NCBI RefSeq assembly: GCF_017814915.1 | Contig: NZ_JAGIPZ010000005.1 | Coordinates: forward strand, 264,582-328,581 | Direction of reading: 5' to 3' | Source of the DNA: Herbaspirillum sp. LeCh32-8 | GTDB taxonomy: Bacteria > Pseudomonadota > Gammaproteobacteria > Burkholderiales > Burkholderiaceae_D | DNA length: 64,000 bases | Part shown: positions 47,298-56,230 of the stretch, in pieces | How the letters are laid out: every line of letters begins with the position of its first letter | How positions within the stretch are numbered: position 1 is the first letter of the stretch | Notes under the pieces: generated by a model | Told to the model about the DNA's origin: nothing | What the model saw: the letters and a program-made list of their open reading frames with translations, nothing else | Databases searched by the model: none | Position numbers and translations under genes: made by a program

Positions 47298-48506
47298 TTA
47301 CTTGGCAGGCTCTGCAATCTTAATCACTGGGATTAACGCAAACAACAACAGCGCAGCGATGCCAATAAATGCAGTAGGAAGAGTTGTCAGCTGCGCCGCG
47401 TAGCCAATCAGCGCAGGGCCCATCAAGATTCCAAGATATCCGACCATGCTTGCAGCTGCGATCGCATGGGAAGCAGGCATGATGCGTTGGCGGCCCAGAA
47501 TAGTGAAGAGAACGGGCACAATATTGCCGGCGGCTAGGCCAGACAGAGCCATGCATCCGAGCACGATAGGAAACGGCTCCGCAAACGAAGCGACAATGAA
47601 GCCTGCCGCGGTGAATGTCATGCCGATCATGAGAGTCCGGCCTTCACCGATCAGTGCAACAAGTCTATCTCCAACAAGGCGGCTGGAAGTCATCGCCACG
47701 GCGAACACGGCGTAGCCACTCCCTGCGATAGACACGTCGACGTGTTTGACATGAGTGAGCAGAATGGCCCCCCAATCGAGCATGGCGCCTTCGGCCAGGA
47801 ACGTGATCAACGCTAATACACCCACGATCAGAACAATCCCACGGGGCACGACGAGCAGTGGTGCTTTTTCGGCCGAATGTGTTGCTACAAAGCCTGGAAA
47901 TGCCCAAACGATGCTGACCAGAATCACGGTTGCTGCGGCGAAGCCGGCCAGCAGTAAATCAGCACCACAAGCAATTAGAACGGTCATGAAGCTCACACCT
48001 AGCAGCCCCCCGACGCTATACATGCCATGGAATCCTGACATGAGCGGCGCCTTGGCCATGGTCTGAATTTCGTTGCCATGAATCCCCGCCGCGACGTCAA
48101 TTGCGCCAATCGATGCGCCGAAGAGGAGAAGACTCGCACCGAGCTCGGTAGCTGTAGGAACAAAGGTCAGCAAAGGCAAGGCGATAACGAGACCGATTGC
48201 ACCCAGGACGATGACAAACTTGCTGCCCAAACGGGCTGCAAGAGCTCCAGCGGTTGGCATGCCGATGACGGCACCTAGTCCGAGGCAGAGAAGGATGGTT
48301 CCCAAGAGCGCCGAGTCTGCTTGGATTCGGGCTTGAGCAAACGGTACCAGCGGCGCCCAGCACGATAGGCTGAAACCAGCAATAAAAAACGAAAGGCGCG
48401 TCGCGCGCTTGCCGCCCTTGAGGATCTGGCGTTCCTCAGCGGCGCTCCGCTTTTTACGGATATCGGGATTGTCATTGAGGGTGGTAGTGCTTTGAGATGC
48501 GTTCAT
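47298..48506 (-). CDS. MFS transporter (YbjJ-like)
   Basis: A 402-residue twelve-helix major facilitator. N-terminal cytoplasmic tail of about 36 residues, then RLSFFIAGFSLSCWAPLVPFAQ. I start at MNASQSTTTL; a longer frame upstream begins in non-family sequence. It is adjacent to a siderophore receptor on the same strand but is downstream of the receptor's terminator. A role in siderophore passage across the inner membrane is possible, but the YbjJ group is not diagnostic. Confidence 0.82.
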   Translation of the reverse strand: MNASQSTTTLNDNPDIRKKRSAAEERQILKGGKRATRLSFFIAGFSLSCWAPLVPFAQARIQADSALLGTILLCLGLGAVIGMPTAGALAARLGSKFVIVLGAIGLVIALPLLTFVPTATELGASLLLFGASIGAIDVAAGIHGNEIQTMAKAPLMSGFHGMYSVGGLLGVSFMTVLIACGADLLLAGFAAATVILVSIVWAFPGFVATHSAEKAPLLVVPRGIVLIVGVLALITFLAEGAMLDWGAILLTHVKHVDVSIAGSGYAVFAVAMTSSRLVGDRLVALIGEGRTLMIGMTFTAAGFIVASFAEPFPIVLGCMALSGLAAGNIVPVLFTILGRQRIMPASHAIAAASMVGYLGILMGPALIGYAAQLTTLPTAFIGIAALLLFALIPVIKIAEPAK

Positions 48507-48572
48507 TTGTACACCGAATATTTGAAATAAATACCATTTGAACTTTAACAAAGCCTCCGAGATGGTTCTGTC

Positions 48573-48610
48573 GATATAAGGACTAATTATGTCGATAACC
48601 CGCCAAACGT
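48573..48610 (+). pseudogene. Remnant of AraC-gene promoter and start
   Basis: The stretch CGATATAA...AATTATGTCGAT...CCGCCAAAC closely matches the promoter and first codons of the AraC gene at 54,016-54,052. Here the frame reads MSITRQTLRRTKKPA and stops. It sits next to a terminator, so it looks like a broken duplicate, although a shared operator is an alternative. Confidence 0.45.
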
Positions 48611-48620
48611 TGCGGCGCAC

Positions 48621-48647
48621 AAAAAAGCCCGCGTAAGCGGGCTTTTT
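48621..48647 (-). terminator. Terminator of the siderophore receptor gene
   Basis: GCCCGC / GCGGGC stem with a four-base loop. It is flanked by six A and five T, so it is bidirectional, and is placed 16 nt past the receptor stop. Confidence 0.8.
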
Positions 48648-48662
48648 CGAGATTCTGATGCC

Positions 48663-50825
48663 TTACATTTTGTAGTTCAGGGTCAGCATGAAGTTGCGCG
48701 GCTCCCCATAAAGCACCTGGCCGTAGAAACCGTTCATCAGGGTGTACCGCTTGTCGAACAGGTTGTTTACGTTCAGGCTCAGGTCCACATTCTGGTTGAT
48801 CTTGTAGCGACCGAGCAACGATACAAGAGCATACGGCTGCTGAACAACGTTAGTGGTGCCGCTCGGGCTTGAGCTGCTTTGATAGCTCATGCTCTGCCAA
48901 TTCACACCTCCACCGACGGTCAGATTGTTCAGATCACCGTCGAAGCGATAGGTCGAGAACAAGCGAGCGGTCGTACGCGGCAGAGTGGTGCTCAGTCTAG
49001 CTCCCTTTGAGTCAGACGCCGTGAAGTGGGAGATCCCCAGCGACAGGTTCCAATTGCGCAGGAGCTCGCCCTGGATCTCGAAGTCATAGCCTTGTGACTT
49101 GGTGCCTTGAGCTGCATAGTAAGCTTGGGTCCCGTCCGGCAGACGCTGGCCAGTATCAGACTGTGCCACGTTGTCCAGGCGAGTATCGAAGACCGACAGC
49201 GAAGCGTTGACGCGACCGTCGAGATACTCGCCCTTCAAGCCAACTTCCTTGTTCTTGCCTTTGGTCGGGGCTAATACCTGATTGTTGCGATCACGGTAGT
49301 TCTGGGGATTGAAAATCGCGGTGTAGCTGGCGTAGGCAGTGTAAGTCTTGTTCAGGTCATACAAGATGCCAACGTATGGCGTGACTTCACCGTTACGGCG
49401 ATAGTTGAAGGTCGTCGTAGTCGATTTCTGGGCAATGTCATAGCGGCTCACTCGGCCACCTACGATCACTTTCAAAGGGTCAGCCAACGAGAAGCGAGCG
49501 GCGCCGTACAGGCCACTCTGCCGGATCACAGTGTCAGTGGGCTTATAGCCGTATGCATCCCAATCCGGTTCAGGATAATGACCAGACCAGTTGTAAAAGT
49601 TGCCGATGGCTGTCGTGGGGTAGATGTAGCCTGTGCTCTCGTCGTTCGTGGTCCGCTTCGATGTCATGGCGCCGATTACAAGTTCGTGGTTGCGGCCGAA
49701 CAAGCTGAAGGGACCTGTAGCCATCACGTCGATGCTGTCCTGCTTGATTGATGTGTTTTGGCCGAGTGCGGTAGCAGTCATGCCCAAGCCAGTGGTTTGG
49801 TTAGGATAGCCGCTTACCGAGAAATATCGCGCGTGAGAGTTGACCCGCTGTTGATTGAAGATGGCCTTGCCGGTCCAACCGTTATCGAAGAAATGTTCCA
49901 GACTGGCGAAGCCATTGGAGATGGTGTTCTCGTAACGGCTCCAGTCAGTAGCCGGCGACTTTGAGACATCCCAATTGGTCGAAGTACCGTTGCTGAACCA
50001 AAGCGGCAGGCCGGCCCATGTGGTTCCACGAGGTTTGATGTCTTGATAGTCATAGCCCACGCTGAGTATGGTGCTCGATGTGATATCCGCCTCAATGATT
50101 CCGTACGCTCCTTCTCTGCGCTGACGGTAGTAGTCGAGGTAGGAATGGCGATCTTGGTACAGGCCGACGAATCTACCTCGGACGGTACCCTCCTTGTTCA
50201 GCGGTGTAGAGATGTCGGCCACGGCACGGTAGTTGTCCCAAGAGCCGGCGCTGACCGAGGCAGAGGCCGAAAACTGCTTAGTGGGCCGCTTACGTATCAG
50301 GTTGATTGACGCCGATGGGTTGCCGGCGCCGGTTAGCAGACCCGTTGCGCCGCGAACCACCTCAATGCGGTCATAGAATGCCGTGTCAAGGAAACCAGAG
50401 CCATTGACCGAAGTTGTCGGAATTCCGTCGAATTGGTAACTGTCGATCTGGAAGCCGCGGGAATAGTAGTTCACGCGCTCGGAATCGTAGGCGCTTGCCG
50501 AGATGCCAGTCGCATTTTGCAGTACAGATTGCACTGAAGTCAGTTGCTGATCATCCATGCGTTGGCGCGTCATCACAGAGACCGACTGTGGCGTTTCTCG
50601 GATCGACAACGGTAACTTTGTAGCTGCCGCTGTTTGACCAGTAGTGTAAGAGCCCGTGTGCTCAGTCTCTGCACCAGGTGCCGTACCGGTAACGGTAACG
50701 GTGCCCAGCGAATTCTCGGTGGTGGAACTTCCCTCCGAAGAGGTCACTTGCGCCATTGCAATAGCTGGAATAGCTCCAGCCACCAATGCGACATTCTTTA
50801 TAATCTTAATGCGACTCATTATCAT
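48663..50825 (-). CDS. TonB-dependent siderophore receptor (FhuE/FpvA-like)
   Basis: A 720-residue outer-membrane receptor. Signal peptide about 1-25 (ends AIAMAQ), a TonB-box-like GTVTVTG (about 41-47), a plug domain (about 70-185, with IRETPQSVSVMTRQRMDD and NYYSRGFQIDSYQFDG) and a 22-strand barrel. It ends in NFMLTLNYKM, aromatic near the terminus. The plug opening resembles ferric coprogen/pyoverdine receptors. The start may be two codons downstream (MSRIKI). It imports a ferric siderophore; the AraC genes and SIP reductase nearby fit. No siderophore synthesis gene is visible. Confidence 0.92.
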   Translation of the reverse strand: MIMSRIKIIKNVALVAGAIPAIAMAQVTSSEGSSTTENSLGTVTVTGTAPGAETEHTGSYTTGQTAAATKLPLSIRETPQSVSVMTRQRMDDQQLTSVQSVLQNATGISASAYDSERVNYYSRGFQIDSYQFDGIPTTSVNGSGFLDTAFYDRIEVVRGATGLLTGAGNPSASINLIRKRPTKQFSASASVSAGSWDNYRAVADISTPLNKEGTVRGRFVGLYQDRHSYLDYYRQRREGAYGIIEADITSSTILSVGYDYQDIKPRGTTWAGLPLWFSNGTSTNWDVSKSPATDWSRYENTISNGFASLEHFFDNGWTGKAIFNQQRVNSHARYFSVSGYPNQTTGLGMTATALGQNTSIKQDSIDVMATGPFSLFGRNHELVIGAMTSKRTTNDESTGYIYPTTAIGNFYNWSGHYPEPDWDAYGYKPTDTVIRQSGLYGAARFSLADPLKVIVGGRVSRYDIAQKSTTTTFNYRRNGEVTPYVGILYDLNKTYTAYASYTAIFNPQNYRDRNNQVLAPTKGKNKEVGLKGEYLDGRVNASLSVFDTRLDNVAQSDTGQRLPDGTQAYYAAQGTKSQGYDFEIQGELLRNWNLSLGISHFTASDSKGARLSTTLPRTTARLFSTYRFDGDLNNLTVGGGVNWQSMSYQSSSSPSGTTNVVQQPYALVSLLGRYKINQNVDLSLNVNNLFDKRYTLMNGFYGQVLYGEPRNFMLTLNYKM

Positions 50826-51031
50826 CCCCTGTTTGACAGAGGGCGATTGTCTTAAATTATCGTTACATGAAATGCCGCTACTTCGACAAAAACTAGCGGA
50901 AATCCGTCAATTTGGTCACTCCAGGCCATTGAGTATGGGGCCGCAGTGGACGATTGGATCTACGATAGATGCGAAATTTCTGACGTCTGCTTTTTATGCG
51001 ACGCCTCGGGGGCACTCACAAGAAGAGAGAT

Positions 51032-53119
51032 ATGAGCGACATAAATTACTGCATCTTGGTACCAGGAGCTTCGGGATCTGTAACACCCCTACAAGGTTTT
51101 AATGAAGAGATTCCTGATCCGGAATTTTTGGCGCTGTTGGCTGCCGTGACGGTCGCACCGAACAGAGCCTTTGAGATATTTATGGATCACGCGGAGTTTC
51201 TAGAGCAGCGAAGAGAAGGATCGAAGAAATCTATTGTCGTCACAGGCGCTGAACTAGAGGGGCACGTACACGTTGCCTTTCCAGGCATATCGATAGTAAT
51301 CGCGCCAAGGAAACACATAGAAAAGGCAAAGACCGTAGTAAAAGAGGCAGGACTTGTTGCAATTATCTTGTCTACTGTTACCGAAGAAGACGTGATCAAT
51401 ATTTTCGATCGTGATTACAGTGATCCCACTTTCCTGGATGAGGAAATTTTTGGAAAGCTAAAGACGTTCGAAGAATTCGCAGGGAAGGATTGGCCGGCGC
51501 TCCGTAAGCCCTATGCCGTCAACCTTGACCTCAAGTCACGGGGCAACGGAACGGTGAGGACCAATGAATACCTTCTTCTATCGTTGGGATTCAAGTTCTC
51601 CGGTCGAGAAGATATTTTGGGAGACATTCAGTTATACATTGATGCAATCAATACAGTGCTCGCCAAAACGAAAGAGGTCGTCTATGGCAACGAACCTTTA
51701 CCTGACTTAGTCCTGTTTACTCCTGGGATCGCATCCTATCTTTATGACGTCAGGTCACGTGGATGGAATGCCATCCTCAGAAAGGTGGCTATTCCTGCAC
51801 ATCGTACATTTATCAAGGATGGTTTAATTAGGAATAAAGGGTACGCTGGCTTCAAGATCGAGTTTGATGATGGACTTCCGATGCCGCAGGAAGACCCTAT
51901 TGTGGCTGGCATATTGAGTGTTCGGGCAAACGAAGTCATGGCGACTTTGGCCTCGATATCTCTATTGTGTGCGTCAACAGCAGCTATTCCCTTGCGACTT
52001 CCGAGCGAAGTGAATCTGCTGAGGAGCCTTCTGGTCGAGATTCAGTCCTTCCACGGCAGAAGTGACAACAAAGCCTATCGCCTTTTACAGGAAAAGTATC
52101 TTGAATATGCTGGCCGATTAAATGCTGCTGCGGCCCCATTCAAAGACATCATCGAACAGAGCTCCACCATCACGATTAGTAGCGATGTTCCACTGGAATG
52201 GATGACCATCGATGGTGTGCCACTGATGATCTCGCACGAGGTTTCCCGAATTCCTATGACACCAGGGAATATGCTGATGCAGTTTTCAGCAATCGGGCCG
52301 ACAGTGGTCATTCCTCGGTCTTCTTTGCTTAAGGTGTTGGTGATTCGATCTTTTAAAAAAGATGATCCGATAAGAACCTTCTTGGAACAGTCTGTGTTGC
52401 ACTACAAGCTGGACAAGATGTCAGTTACTTTCGTCGACGTGAACACCAAGCAGGACGCCATTGAAGCGCTGAATCAATTCGATGGTTATGTGGTTGTTTT
52501 CGACTGCCATGGCACCCATAGCGGAAATACTAGCCATGGATGGCTCCAAATTGGTGAAGAGCAGCTGGACACATGGCAGCTTGCAGGTGTTGCGAAAGTT
52601 CCTCCAGTTGTAATTCTCAGCGCTTGTTCGACATCGTCGGTGACAGGTTCGCATGCTTCTGTCGCAAATGGTCTCCTAAGATCTGGTGCTTACACTGTCG
52701 TCGGGACTTTTTTGGACGTAGATGCTATCAAGTCGTCGGCATTTGTCGGGAGAGTTCTTTGGCGACTGCAGGCATTCTTGCCGGCGCTTCGTTCTTTAGG
52801 TTTCGATACAGTGACCTGGCGAACGATGATGAGCTTGTTCCTTCGGATGGCCTACGCAACAGATATCCTGCGTTATTGCGAGCAGATAGGGCTGATCAAT
52901 GCAGCACAATATAGAGAGATCCACATCGCTGCGAATCATCAAATTAATTTAGCTAACCCGCATTGGTACCGAGGGATGATCGCTGAACTCGTTAAAAAGT
53001 CGGGGAGATCAGAGGAGGAGATTCTGGCCCGGCTGCAATCGGAAGCTGCATTTGTGGAAACGATGCTCTATTGTCAGCATGGTCGACCTGAATTGATTGA
53101 GATTGATCTTCATGGATAG
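51032..53119 (+). CDS. CHAT-domain (caspase-like) protein
   Basis: A 695-residue protein with a CHAT protease domain in the C-terminal third (about 440-600): catalytic His493 in VVVFDCHGTHSG and Cys532 in VVILSACSTSSV. The first ~430 residues have no motif I know and no TPR or membrane pattern. The ATG after AAGAGAGA is used. CHAT proteases occur in several phage-defence systems with a paired sensor, but here no partner gene (such as TPR, gasdermin or Cas) lies nearby. Composition is lower GC than the flanking receptor and AraC genes, which suggests separate acquisition. It could be a self-contained defence effector; this is inference. Confidence 0.8.
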   Translation: MSDINYCILVPGASGSVTPLQGFNEEIPDPEFLALLAAVTVAPNRAFEIFMDHAEFLEQRREGSKKSIVVTGAELEGHVHVAFPGISIVIAPRKHIEKAKTVVKEAGLVAIILSTVTEEDVINIFDRDYSDPTFLDEEIFGKLKTFEEFAGKDWPALRKPYAVNLDLKSRGNGTVRTNEYLLLSLGFKFSGREDILGDIQLYIDAINTVLAKTKEVVYGNEPLPDLVLFTPGIASYLYDVRSRGWNAILRKVAIPAHRTFIKDGLIRNKGYAGFKIEFDDGLPMPQEDPIVAGILSVRANEVMATLASISLLCASTAAIPLRLPSEVNLLRSLLVEIQSFHGRSDNKAYRLLQEKYLEYAGRLNAAAAPFKDIIEQSSTITISSDVPLEWMTIDGVPLMISHEVSRIPMTPGNMLMQFSAIGPTVVIPRSSLLKVLVIRSFKKDDPIRTFLEQSVLHYKLDKMSVTFVDVNTKQDAIEALNQFDGYVVVFDCHGTHSGNTSHGWLQIGEEQLDTWQLAGVAKVPPVVILSACSTSSVTGSHASVANGLLRSGAYTVVGTFLDVDAIKSSAFVGRVLWRLQAFLPALRSLGFDTVTWRTMMSLFLRMAYATDILRYCEQIGLINAAQYREIHIAANHQINLANPHWYRGMIAELVKKSGRSEEEILARLQSEAAFVETMLYCQHGRPELIEIDLHG

Positions 53120-53204
53120 CGATCAATCAGGTGATCTCATCGCACATAAAAATTGCGACTTTCTTGAATAAAATTTTTTGCGCTCATAGCGCGATCGTTG
53201 GATC

Positions 53205-53972
53205 ATGTCGACGCATTCACTACCCAATCCAGATCTCTGCACTCCTATTGTCGTTGGTCGTGTTGACCAGTGCTCTCCTGAAAGGCCGGAGCCGCATCGG
53301 CATCAGCGTTACCAGTTCATGTGCGCCACCACAGGGGTCGTTCACTTGTGGACATCACAAGGGGAATGGGTACTTCCGCCAAGTAGGGCTGTTCTTATCA
53401 AAAGCCAGACCGACCATTCTTCATGGGTGACAAAGCCGGCTGAAATTAGGACCCTATACATCGACGAGAAGGTGGCACCGGATCTCGGTGAGTACAACTG
53501 TGCCCTTGTCAATGTTTCGCCCTTGATGCGTGAGCTGATTACCGTATGTGCGGACCTGCCTTGGAATTACGAAGCTGATTCGAAAGCCGCTCGCATGGCC
53601 CAGGTTCTCATTGACCAGATTCAGGAGGCGGCACAGGCACCTGTGGCCGTTCCTCTGCCACAAGATCCGCGGGCAGCCAGAATCGTGGAGACATTAAGGC
53701 TTGACCCAGGCAACAAGGAGCCGCTGTCTGAGCTTGCCAAGCAAGTAGGTGCGAGCACTCGTACGATTGAGCGTCTCTTCCTCAAAGAGACGAGAATGAC
53801 ATTTGGCGCCTGGCGTCACCGACACCGCCTCGTGACGGCTGTGAGCCGGTTGGCGTACGGAGAGCAAGTCAACAGCGTGGCTCTGGAGGTTGGATATGAA
53901 TCGACTTCCAGTTTTATCGCTGCATTCCGAGCCACTTTCGGTACGACACCGGCGCGGTATTTCAAAGCGTGA
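53205..53972 (+). CDS. AraC-family regulator 1 of a tandem pair
   Basis: A 255-residue regulator with an N-terminal cupin (HRHQRYQFMCATTGVVHLW, about 28-46; LPPSRAVLI, about 53-61) and a C-terminal AraC domain (about 155-255) with second-HTH LEVGYESTSSFIAAFRATFG and TPARYFKA. The start aligns exactly with that of the paralog 3' to it. The pair of paralogs of equal length is a recent-style tandem duplication with substantial divergence. The likely targets are the siderophore genes. No clear ribosome-binding site is seen. Confidence 0.88.
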   Translation: MSTHSLPNPDLCTPIVVGRVDQCSPERPEPHRHQRYQFMCATTGVVHLWTSQGEWVLPPSRAVLIKSQTDHSSWVTKPAEIRTLYIDEKVAPDLGEYNCALVNVSPLMRELITVCADLPWNYEADSKAARMAQVLIDQIQEAAQAPVAVPLPQDPRAARIVETLRLDPGNKEPLSELAKQVGASTRTIERLFLKETRMTFGAWRHRHRLVTAVSRLAYGEQVNSVALEVGYESTSSFIAAFRATFGTTPARYFKA

Positions 53973-54018
53973 GCGATAGCTGAGGCACGGTCCAAGCAAA
54001 TTCCCCTGAGGGGAGCGA

Positions 54019-54024
54019 TATAAT
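54019..54024 (+). promoter_or_regulatory. -10 hexamer of second AraC gene
   Basis: A perfect TATAAT ends nine bases before the ATG. A transcript starting 6-8 nt later would be leaderless or nearly so. Confidence 0.45.
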
Positions 54025-54032
54025 CAGAAATT

Positions 54033-54800
54033 ATGTCGATCATCCGCCAAACCGATCCGGACTTAGCCGCTGCGCCACTCGTTGGCCAGGCCGAGCTATG
54101 GCCACCCGGAAGCATGGCACCGCATCACCATCAGCGACATCAGTTGATGTACGCGGCCACTGGCGTCGTGCATGTGCTGACGGCGGTGGGAGAATGGGTT
54201 CTCCCACCAAGTAGAGCGATATGGATTAGCGGGAGCACTGAGCACGAGCTCATTGCGAAGCGACATACCGATACCCGAGTGCTCTACATCGATACTTCGA
54301 CATACCAAATGCCCGTCGGGGAGTACTGCGTGGTAATTGGCGTGACGCCACTTGTACGCGAGCTTATCTCAGCATGTACTGAGCTGCCCTGGGACTATCA
54401 GGTCGAGAGCCCAGAAGGACGTCTGGCGCAGGTTCTGATCGACCAGATCCGTGCATTGCATCAAGACTCAGCCGATCTGCCTCTACCGTCCGATCCACGA
54501 GCACTTCGAATCGTCGACATTCTTCGAAGAGAGCCCGCAAACCGGGAGCCGCTATCTGAATTGGCCTCGCGGGTCGGAGCGAGTCCGCGAACCATTGAAC
54601 GACTCTTTCAAAAAGACACCCATCTTTCCTTTGGCATCTGGCGCCAGCGCATGCGACTTCTCATTGCCATCGAGCGCCTGGCCTATGGAGAGAGCGTCAC
54701 AAATGTGGCACTAGATGTAGGCTACGAATCAGCATCGAGTTTTGTTGCCGCGTTTCGCTCCGTCTTCGGTAACACGCCGGCGCGATACTTTAAGACATAG
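54033..54800 (+). CDS. AraC-family regulator 2 of a tandem pair
   Basis: A 255-residue paralog of the preceding gene, 60 nt downstream. N-terminal cupin: HHHQRHQLMYAATGVVHVL (about 29-47). C-terminal AraC domain: SPRTIERLFQKDTHLSFGIW and DVGYESASSFVAAFRSVFG, then TPARYFKT. Its promoter and start are duplicated in broken form at 48,573. It is upstream of the siderophore-interacting protein by 104 nt in the same direction. Confidence 0.9.
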   Translation: MSIIRQTDPDLAAAPLVGQAELWPPGSMAPHHHQRHQLMYAATGVVHVLTAVGEWVLPPSRAIWISGSTEHELIAKRHTDTRVLYIDTSTYQMPVGEYCVVIGVTPLVRELISACTELPWDYQVESPEGRLAQVLIDQIRALHQDSADLPLPSDPRALRIVDILRREPANREPLSELASRVGASPRTIERLFQKDTHLSFGIWRQRMRLLIAIERLAYGESVTNVALDVGYESASSFVAAFRSVFGNTPARYFKT

Positions 54801-54867
54801 CCTGACCTGAATTAAGAGCCAAATGACCTAATTTGAGTATCGAGCATAAGGGCTGTTGTAGTTAAAT

Positions 54868-54908
54868 ACATATCGTAAATAGGAATCATTGCTAAATATA
54901 CGATATGT
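54868..54908 (+). promoter_or_regulatory. Inverted repeat over SIP start, with Fur-box-like centre
   Basis: ACATATCGTA (54,868-54,877) and TACGATATGT (54,899-54,908) are perfect 10-bp arms. The right arm includes the SIP start codon. Between them GGAATCATT partly resembles the right half of a Fur box. It may be an operator or an mRNA hairpin that hides the start. Confidence 0.5.
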
Positions 54909-55636
54909 CTACTGAACGTCCCCCATACCAACTTTATCCCGTCACCGTAAAGCGTACGCAACTGGTCGCGCCACATATGAAGCGCGTCACCATCGATGGC
55001 AGTGCTCTTCCCCCGCTCAGGCCGGAATTGCCTGCACAGTGGCTGAAGATCTTTGTTCAAACACCTGATGGCAGCCGCAGCGTGGGGCGTGCATATACGA
55101 TTCGGCATGTGAACTGGGCCACCAACGAGCTCGACATCGATATGTTTCTCCATGGCGACACAGGCCCAATCTCTGCGTGGGCGGAGCGCGCTGTAGTGGG
55201 CGACCGGCTGGAGATAAGCAATGTGCATCCTCGCAGTGGCTTCCCGATTGAATATGAGGTTAAGCACTATCTCCTACTAGCAGATGAGACGGGACTGCCG
55301 GCGGTCGGCGCCATTTTGGCGGCGCTGCCCGATCATGCCAGCGCAATTGTCATCGCAAAGATTGCCAATCCGTCAGAAGAGATTTTTTTCGCTAGTGCCG
55401 CGAAAGTAGTCGTCAAATGGATCTACCGTGATGTCGAATTTGAACAAGAAGCGTTTGAGGCTGTATTGGCGCAAACGCAAATTTACTCTGACGCCAAGGT
55501 GTTGGTCGCAGCCGAATCATCGGATGTTAAAGGTATCCGAAAGGTCTTGGCTGAGCGCGGAATTAACCGGGCGAACGTAGATGCTTCAGGGTACTGGAAA
55601 AAGGGAGAGGCAAACCACAAAGACGATAGCGAGTGA
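54905..55636 (+). CDS. Siderophore-interacting protein (SIP) ferric-siderophore reductase
   Basis: A 243-residue cytosolic flavoprotein. The FAD-binding motif is GRAYTIRHVNW (about 57-67), followed by HGDTGPISAWAERAVVGD (about 79-96). The C-terminal SIP domain ends near SGYWKKGEANH. SIP enzymes (ViuB/YqjH type) reduce ferric siderophores to release iron in the cytoplasm. With the TonB receptor and the AraC regulators it makes a small xenosiderophore use locus. Confidence 0.9.
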   Translation: MSTERPPYQLYPVTVKRTQLVAPHMKRVTIDGSALPPLRPELPAQWLKIFVQTPDGSRSVGRAYTIRHVNWATNELDIDMFLHGDTGPISAWAERAVVGDRLEISNVHPRSGFPIEYEVKHYLLLADETGLPAVGAILAALPDHASAIVIAKIANPSEEIFFASAAKVVVKWIYRDVEFEQEAFEAVLAQTQIYSDAKVLVAAESSDVKGIRKVLAERGINRANVDASGYWKKGEANHKDDSE

Positions 55637-55673
55637 TCTGATCGCCTCTGTGAAGAATGCTGGCTTATAGCGA

Positions 55674-56138
55674 TTATTTTCGTTCGAGCCAACGCTTAAA
55701 CACATCACGTACGCTACCAGGTACATGCGCTGGTGCTGCATAGCATGGTGTCATCCGCGACGGAGAACTCCACTGCATTTCGTGCTTTTGGCGATACGAA
55801 ATTGGCATATGCATCACGTAGCATCTGCTGATCTCGGATGCGTGATGGCTCAAGACAGCTCTCAGGGGCGCGCGATATTGATCGAGTGAATCGGACGCGG
55901 CATGTTGCACGACCATACACGCGAGAAATTTCATATCAGCAGTAGTTTGCTGATCGAAGCCCGCAAAGTCGACTTTGGGAGAATGCTGCTTTCTTAGATT
56001 GAACAAACTGGCTAAAAAATCTCGCATGCGGCGTGCCGCGGCACTGTCTCCTCGTGCGATATGCACCAGCCTGACTAAGGCTGGGTGTTCCGAATTGAAA
56101 GAGGTGACGTGATCTTTCTTGGCAATGCCCAACTTCAC
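55674..56138 (-). CDS. Hypothetical protein, DUF7673-like
   Basis: A 154-residue protein. The segment ALVRLVHIARGDSAAARRMR with the following DFLASLFNLRKQ resembles the DUF7673 domain found on plasmids and integrative elements (moderately sure). The C-terminal third is without known pattern. It lies between the SIP gene (convergent) and the recombinase operon, past that operon's terminator. The function is unknown. Confidence 0.5.
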   Translation of the reverse strand: MKLGIAKKDHVTSFNSEHPALVRLVHIARGDSAAARRMRDFLASLFNLRKQHSPKVDFAGFDQQTTADMKFLACMVVQHAASDSLDQYRAPLRAVLSHHASEISRCYVMHMPISYRQKHEMQWSSPSRMTPCYAAPAHVPGSVRDVFKRWLERK

Positions 56139-56162
56139 TTTTAGTTCCTTCTTAGTTGAGTT

Positions 56163-56185
56163 AAAAAAGCGCGGTGTTACCGCGC
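56163..56185 (-). terminator. Terminator of the recombinase operon
   Basis: On the minus strand the stem GCGCGGT / ACCGCGC with a three-base loop is followed by six T. It lies 46 nt after the stop of the TnpC-like gene. Confidence 0.8.
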
Positions 56186-56230
56186 GATTTCGGTCGTCCA
56201 GAGGGCGGCTTCCTCAGTCATACATTGCCC

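Noticed and set aside
48573..48647. Small protein gene starting at 48,589
   Set aside because: It has only fifteen codons, ends within a terminator stem and is better explained as a copy of the AraC gene start.
50996..51031. Longer start for the CHAT protein
   Set aside because: The extra twelve residues have no ribosome-binding site upstream, whereas the ATG at 51,032 follows AAGAGAGA.
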